Source: an uncultured Desulfovibrio sp.
GTDB lineage: Bacteria; Desulfobacterota; Desulfovibrionia; Desulfovibrionales; Desulfovibrionaceae
Length of the DNA stretch: 9,627 nt
Assembly (NCBI GenBank): GCA_900555975.1
Contig: USNI01000029.1
Coordinates: 1 to 9,627, forward strand
Reading direction: 5' to 3'
The position numbers and the translations under genes are program-made. Under the pieces are notes generated by a model, which made no database searches, was not told the origin of the DNA, and worked only from the letters and a program-made list of their open reading frames with translations. Numbering within the stretch: position 1 is the first letter of the stretch; every line of letters begins with the position of its first letter. Positions 5,785-9,627 of the stretch are shown piece after piece.

Positions 5785-7614
5785 ATGATTCTTTTCAAGA
5801 AAAGTTCTGAGCGCAGTCTTCCTCTGGAAGATCGGTCCGACCCCCAGCTCTACCGTGAACTTTTCCCCTATACGAGGATCGGACGCATAGGATTCGACGA
5901 CACCATCATCGCCCCCCGTCCGGCTGATCCATGCTTCATCACCGACACCACCTTCCGCGATGGTCAGCAGGCCCGTCCGCCGTATACGGTGAAGCAGATA
6001 GCTCACATCTTCGATCTTCTGCACAAGCTCGGAGGCAAGAGCGGACTCATTCAGGCCTCGGAATTCTTCATGTATTCGGCCAAGGATCGCAAGGCCATAG
6101 ACACCTGCCGCGCCAGAGGATACCGTTTCCCCCGCGTGACGGGCTGGATCCGCGCCAATGAGAACGATCTGCGCATCGCCAGAGACATGGAGTTCGATGA
6201 AGTCGGCATGCTGACCAGCGTTTCGGACTATCATATCTATCTTAAGCTCGGAAAGACCCGTCGTCAGGCCATGGACGATTACCTGCGCATCATCGAGCGG
6301 GCGCTTGAGTGGGGCATCGTTCCCCGCTGCCATTTTGAGGACGTCACCCGTGCGGACATCCACGGCTTCTGTCTGCCCTTTGCCTCCCGTCTCATGGAGC
6401 TGGCCCGGCAGGCGTCCATGCCCGTGAAGATCCGGCTCTGCGACACCATGGGCTTCGGCGTTCCCTACGCGGGAGCGGCGCTTCCCCGGTCGGTGCAGGG
6501 AATCGTGAGAGCCTTTACCGATGAGGCCGGCGTGCCCGGTCAGTGGCTGGAATGGCACGGACACAATGATTTTCACAAGGTGCTGGTCAACGGCGTCACG
6601 GCCTGGCTGTACGGCTGCGCTTCCGTCAACGGCGCGCTTCTCGGGTTCGGAGAACGGACGGGCAATACGCCTCTGGAAGCCCTTGTCATGGAATACATTT
6701 CGCTCACCGGCAACGACGACGTGGCCGACACCACCGTGATTTCCGAAATCGCCGAGTACTTCGTCAAGGAACTGGAATACATCATTCCTCCGAATTATCC
6801 CTTCGTGGGCAGCGACTTCAATGCCACCAGCGCGGGCGTGCACGTGGACGGACTTGCCAAGAACGAGGAGATCTACAACATCTTCGATACGGCCAAGATC
6901 CTCAATCGTCCCGTGCCCATCATCATTACCGACAAGTCCGGTCGTGCGGGCGTCGCCTACTGGATCAACAGCAATCTCGAACTGCCGGAGGAGCGGAAAG
7001 TCACCAAGAAGCATCCGGCCGTGGGACAGATCTACAACGCCATCATGCAGGCCTACGAGAACGGACGCAACACATCCTTCTCCAACAAGGAGATGCTGGC
7101 GCTGGTCAAGCATTACATGCCCGAACTTTTCGTCTCCGAACTGCAGAAGCTCAAGAGAGTGGCCAGCCGTCTTGCTTCCGGCATCATGACCCGTCTTGCC
7201 GAGGCATGCCGCGCCAGCAGAACCGAACAGGAACGCTGCGACGCCATGCAGAGCTTTGCCGATCATTATCCTTATATTCAGTTCATCACGCTTACCGATG
7301 CCCACGGCAAGCTGCTTCAGGCCGTGGTGACCGACAAGGCCAATACCGACAAGTACGGCCATCTGCCCGATCCTGGCTATGACTACTCCGACCGCGTATG
7401 GTTCAAGATGCCCATGCAGGACGGCGGACTGCACGTCACCGATCTGTATCAGTCGCAGTATACCGGGGCGCTCATTCTTTCCGTGTCCCAGGCCGTCACC
7501 GACGAAAAGGATGAGATCGTGGGGGTGCTCTGCGGTGATATCCAGCTGGAAGAGATTCTCAAGCATACCGAAGACCTGGAGGCTGAGGAAAAGAACGCCG
7601 ATTCCCAGCTGTAG
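5785..7614 (+). CDS. Re-citrate synthase-type enzyme (DRE-TIM metallolyase) with C-terminal Cache-like sensor domain
   Basis: Likely condenses acetyl-CoA and oxaloacetate to citrate with Re stereochemistry, feeding 2-oxoglutarate and glutamate synthesis in an anaerobe. Residues about 22-450 form an HMGL-like TIM barrel: TDTTFRDGQQ at 53-62 (catalytic Arg58, metal ligand Asp59), the metal-binding HGHND at 258-262 and GERTGNTPLEA at 289-299. The sequence resembles the Clostridium kluyveri Re-citrate synthase more closely than 2-isopropylmalate synthases (for example ELFP near the start, SDYHI, RCHFEDVTRAD and NEEIYNIF). I recall a Desulfovibrio vulgaris homologue (DVU0398) proposed as Re-citrate synthase near its dsrAB genes. 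Residues about 452-598 are extra compared with the roughly 450-residue clostridial enzyme. They look like a PAS-like Cache domain: a long helix, then FITLTDAHGK, a Y-x4-R-x-W-F motif at 532-540, Tyr555 and GVLCGD ending at Asp585. There is no signal peptide or membrane segment, so the sensor is cytoplasmic. Homocitrate or isopropylmalate synthase is less likely. Confidence 0.85.
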   Translation: MILFKKSSERSLPLEDRSDPQLYRELFPYTRIGRIGFDDTIIAPRPADPCFITDTTFRDGQQARPPYTVKQIAHIFDLLHKLGGKSGLIQASEFFMYSAKDRKAIDTCRARGYRFPRVTGWIRANENDLRIARDMEFDEVGMLTSVSDYHIYLKLGKTRRQAMDDYLRIIERALEWGIVPRCHFEDVTRADIHGFCLPFASRLMELARQASMPVKIRLCDTMGFGVPYAGAALPRSVQGIVRAFTDEAGVPGQWLEWHGHNDFHKVLVNGVTAWLYGCASVNGALLGFGERTGNTPLEALVMEYISLTGNDDVADTTVISEIAEYFVKELEYIIPPNYPFVGSDFNATSAGVHVDGLAKNEEIYNIFDTAKILNRPVPIIITDKSGRAGVAYWINSNLELPEERKVTKKHPAVGQIYNAIMQAYENGRNTSFSNKEMLALVKHYMPELFVSELQKLKRVASRLASGIMTRLAEACRASRTEQERCDAMQSFADHYPYIQFITLTDAHGKLLQAVVTDKANTDKYGHLPDPGYDYSDRVWFKMPMQDGGLHVTDLYQSQYTGALILSVSQAVTDEKDEIVGVLCGDIQLEEILKHTEDLEAEEKNADSQL

Positions 7615-7736
7615 GATAGCGTGCCGTCTGCCCCGGCAGCTGAACCCGGATCTTTGCCGCGTCGCAAGGCAGTGCCGCTGCCGGATCCGCGTGCGGCGGA
7701 CGTTCCTGTCCCAACAATCATCATGAGGAGTCTTTC

Positions 7737-9104
7737 ATGCGGCCCATTACCACGTCGCTCTTTTCTCTGTTCAAGGTCGGGCCGGGGCCGTCCAGTTCCC
7801 ATACCATAGGACCCATGACCGCCGGACGTCTTTTTGCCGGCGACTGCGCCGCACTTCCCAGGGAAGTGCTGGCCGCAGCTTCCCGCATTCGTGTCCGTCT
7901 TTTCGGTTCTCTGAGCGCCACGGGCGCGGGACACGGCACCGATGCCGCCGTTGTCGCCGGACTTCTCGGCGTGAAGCCGGAAGACTGTCCTTCCGGCCTG
8001 CTGACCAGGCTCTCCGAAGATCCGGGAAGGGAGCATCGCGTGAACATCGGGGATGCATGCGTGGTCGTTTCGCTTTCGGACATCGTTCACGATGCCGTGG
8101 TGCATAAGTATCCCTACAGCAACACCCTGGTCGCCCAGCTGCTCGACGCCCGGAACGGGGTTCTCTTCGAAAAGGCCTACTATTCCGTGGGCGGCGGATT
8201 CGTCCAGTGGGACGGATGGAAGGCTCCGGAACAGGGCGACCCGGTCTATCCCTACAGCAACATGAAGGAACTGCGTCAGATCGTGCGCAGTCAGGGACTC
8301 AATCTCTACGAAATCATGCTGGCCAATGAAATGGCCATCACGGGAGCGTCGCGTCCCGCCATCATCGAAGGACTGAACAACATTCTGGACAGAATGGAGG
8401 AATCCGTCCGCCATGGTCTTGACGGAAGCGGCTATCTTGCCGGACCGCTCAAGGTGGAGCGCAAGGCCCACATGCTCCGGGAACGTGCCCTTGCCCTCCA
8501 TTCTTCTCCCGTCAAGTTTCTGGCCGGACTCAATGCCTACGCCTTCGCTGCCTCCGAGGAAAACGCTTCGGGCGGCGTCATCGTGACGGCGCCGACCTGC
8601 GGTTCCGCAGGCGTCATGCCCGCGCTCGTCTATGCCATGCGGCACGACATGTTCATCGGTGATCGTGCCATACGTGAAGGCTTTCTGGCTGCGGCTGCCG
8701 TCGGCTTCATCGCCAAGCACAACGCCAGCATAGCCGGCGCCGAAGTCGGCTGTCAGGGCGAGGTCGGCGTGGCTTCGGCCATGGCTGCGGCCATGTTCAC
8801 CGACGCGCAGGGCAATCCTTCGCGCTATGTGGAAAATGCGGCGGAGGTTGCGCTGGAACATCATCTCGGCATCACCTGCGATCCCGTGGGAGGGTATGTT
8901 CAGATTCCCTGCATTGAACGCAACGCCATGGGGGCGGTCAAGGCTTTCAATGCCTCGCTCATAAGCACGGGCACCAGACCCGAGGCTCATCGCGTTTCTC
9001 TGGATGCCGCCATTGCCGCCATGGCTGAAACCGGCAAGGAGATGAGTCACAAGTTCAAGGAAACCTCCATGGGCGGCCTCGCCGTAAGCATGGTGACCTG
9101 CTGA
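7737..9104 (+). CDS. sdaA: L-serine ammonia-lyase (iron-sulfur L-serine dehydratase), single-chain
   Basis: Deaminates L-serine to pyruvate and ammonia with an oxygen-sensitive [4Fe-4S] cluster in place of PLP, in the cytoplasm. The 455 aa match the usual length of the fused beta-alpha form. The N-terminal beta domain carries VGPGPSSSHT at 14-23. The alpha domain (from about 185) carries the substrate motif TAPTCGSAG at 284-292 and the cluster-type cysteines Cys339 (EVGCQGE), Cys381 (GITCDPVGG) and Cys392 (QIPCIERN). The last residue is Cys455, the position known from the Legionella enzyme to cap the cluster as a fourth ligand. A GAGGAG ribosome site lies 7 nt before the ATG. The gene begins 122 nt after the citrate synthase gene. 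That spacer is GC-rich with minor inverted repeats (for example GGCAG/CTGCC, 7668-7682) but no T-tract terminator, so cotranscription is possible. It would supply pyruvate for acetyl-CoA. Confidence 0.95.
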   Translation: MRPITTSLFSLFKVGPGPSSSHTIGPMTAGRLFAGDCAALPREVLAAASRIRVRLFGSLSATGAGHGTDAAVVAGLLGVKPEDCPSGLLTRLSEDPGREHRVNIGDACVVVSLSDIVHDAVVHKYPYSNTLVAQLLDARNGVLFEKAYYSVGGGFVQWDGWKAPEQGDPVYPYSNMKELRQIVRSQGLNLYEIMLANEMAITGASRPAIIEGLNNILDRMEESVRHGLDGSGYLAGPLKVERKAHMLRERALALHSSPVKFLAGLNAYAFAASEENASGGVIVTAPTCGSAGVMPALVYAMRHDMFIGDRAIREGFLAAAAVGFIAKHNASIAGAEVGCQGEVGVASAMAAAMFTDAQGNPSRYVENAAEVALEHHLGITCDPVGGYVQIPCIERNAMGAVKAFNASLISTGTRPEAHRVSLDAAIAAMAETGKEMSHKFKETSMGGLAVSMVTC

Positions 9105-9302
9105 TCCGCTTCTGCGGAAAAGGCGTCGGAAGGATGTCCGAAAGCAGGTGAAAAAGCGGTTTTCCCTTCTTTCATGTTGCTTTTGATGACGTGCCGCTTC
9201 TCAGTCGTGAAGAGTTTTCGTACAATGCATGAGCGGCAGAAAGGGACGAAGAATGGTATAACGGCTGTTTTCTTCTGAAACTGCCGATAAGAAAAGGCCG
9301 CC

Positions 9303-9331
9303 TTGTCAGTCCTGTATGAAAAAGCTATAGT
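9303..9331 (+). promoter_or_regulatory. Sigma-70-type promoter for the DsbA-family gene
   Basis: TTGTCA (9303-9308), a 17-nt spacer, then TATAGT (9326-9331), each one mismatch from consensus. Transcription would begin near 9338, giving a leader of only about a dozen bases. The AAAGGAG ribosome site (9338-9344) lies 6 nt before the ATG, right at the predicted transcript start, so the exact start needs mapping. The upstream gap from 9105 otherwise holds only weak inverted repeats (TGCCGCT at 9192-9198 with AGCGGCA at 9232-9238). Confidence 0.65.
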
Positions 9332-9350
9332 GCCCCCAAAGGAGCTGATT

Positions 9351-9627
9351 ATGTCTTTGTTTCGCTATATAGGTCTGGTGCTTGTTCTGCTTTCCGGAGG
9401 GATGCTGGCCGGTCCGGCTCATGCGGCCTCCGCTTCCGATCCGGCCGCACAGCTGGAAGCGCTTTTAAAAGAACATCCGGAGCTGATTCTCAACGTGCTG
9501 AAGGATCACAGCGAGGATGTGCTTGATATCGTCCAGCAGGGATCGGATAAGCGTCGGCGTGCCGTGCTGCTTCGTCAGTGGGAAAACGAGATAGATCAGC
9601 CCAAGCAGGTGGCGCTTGAGGGACGCC
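9351..9627 (+). CDS. Exported DsbA-family thiol-disulfide protein, N-terminal part only
   Basis: The first 92 residues are present and the gene runs off the right edge. Residues 1-25 form a typical Sec signal peptide: Arg5, a hydrophobic core (IGLVLVLLSGGML) and a predicted AHA cleavage site after 25. Residues about 33-65 (QLEALLKEHPELILNVL and following) resemble the short helical N-terminal region seen in ScsC-like and other DsbA-family proteins of Desulfovibrio. The tail QWENEIDQPKQVALEGR is the usual lead-in to the thioredoxin fold. The CxxC active site would come after the window's end, so the redox function is inferred from the N-terminal pattern alone. The protein would act in the periplasm on disulfide bonds. 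It has its own promoter and is probably not part of the serine dehydratase unit. Confidence 0.72.
   Translation, partial: MSLFRYIGLVLVLLSGGMLAGPAHAASASDPAAQLEALLKEHPELILNVLKDHSEDVLDIVQQGSDKRRRAVLLRQWENEIDQPKQVALEGR

Noticed and set aside
5743..7566. Long minus-strand open frame (about 607 codons) opposite the citrate synthase gene
   Set aside because: It is a shadow of GC-biased codon use. The translated product has no recognisable family, while the opposite strand has clear catalytic motifs. The same reasoning applies to the long antisense frames opposite dsrA (3851-5251), dsrB (2639-3841), cobB (884-2149) and sdaA (7449-9050).
5785..7614. Annotation as 2-isopropylmalate synthase or as a histone-lysine methyltransferase
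   Set aside because: The barrel matches the Re-citrate synthase group better than LeuA and has no LeuA-type regulatory domain. There is no SET or DOT1 methyltransferase motif, so a methyltransferase label would be an annotation artefact.
9105..9350. Terminator after the serine dehydratase gene
   Set aside because: Small inverted repeats exist (TCCGC/GCGGA at 9105-9118 and others), but none is followed by a convincing T run, so no terminator is called.

Overview
The window looks like chromosomal DNA of a sulfite-respiring member of the Desulfovibrionaceae, most likely Bilophila or a close relative. The main evidence is a dissimilatory sulfite reductase operon in which the small DsrD protein is fused to the C-terminus of DsrB. 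From memory, this arrangement was described for the taurine-degrading, non-sulfate-reducing Bilophila wadsworthia. The species cannot be fixed from this sequence alone. No mobile element, CRISPR array, tRNA or rRNA was seen.

Layout. Positions 1-790 hold the end of an amino-acid ABC transporter locus on the + strand: a polar amino-acid permease followed by a strong intrinsic terminator. Positions 848-5161 hold a minus-strand operon read right to left: dsrA, dsrB-dsrD fusion, then a CobB/CbiA-type amidase (DsrN-like). A structured spacer of about 135 nt with stacked hairpins separates the fusion gene from the amidase. Positions 5162-5784 are a long, partly very AT-rich divergent intergenic region that should carry the dsr promoter and the promoter of the rightward genes. 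Positions 5785-7614 (+) encode a Re-citrate synthase-type enzyme with an unexpected C-terminal Cache-like sensor domain. Positions 7737-9104 (+) encode a single-chain iron-sulfur L-serine dehydratase. From 9351 to the right edge runs the start of an exported DsbA-family thiol-disulfide protein with its own good promoter.

How the genes fit together. DsrA and DsrB form the siroheme/[4Fe-4S] enzyme that reduces sulfite to sulfide-level sulfur in the cytoplasm. DsrD, normally a separate small winged-helix protein, is tethered to the catalytic complex here. The CobB/CbiA-like amidase probably converts siroheme to siroamide for this enzyme, rather than (or as well as) acting in cobalamin synthesis. 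On the other side, serine dehydratase supplies pyruvate and the Re-citrate synthase condenses acetyl-CoA with oxaloacetate, feeding the incomplete TCA branch towards 2-oxoglutarate and glutamate.

The most interesting observation is that the tail of the citrate synthase carries, with the correct spacing, the residues I recall as the amino-acid-binding signature of dCache receptors. This suggests a soluble citrate synthase regulated directly by an amino acid.
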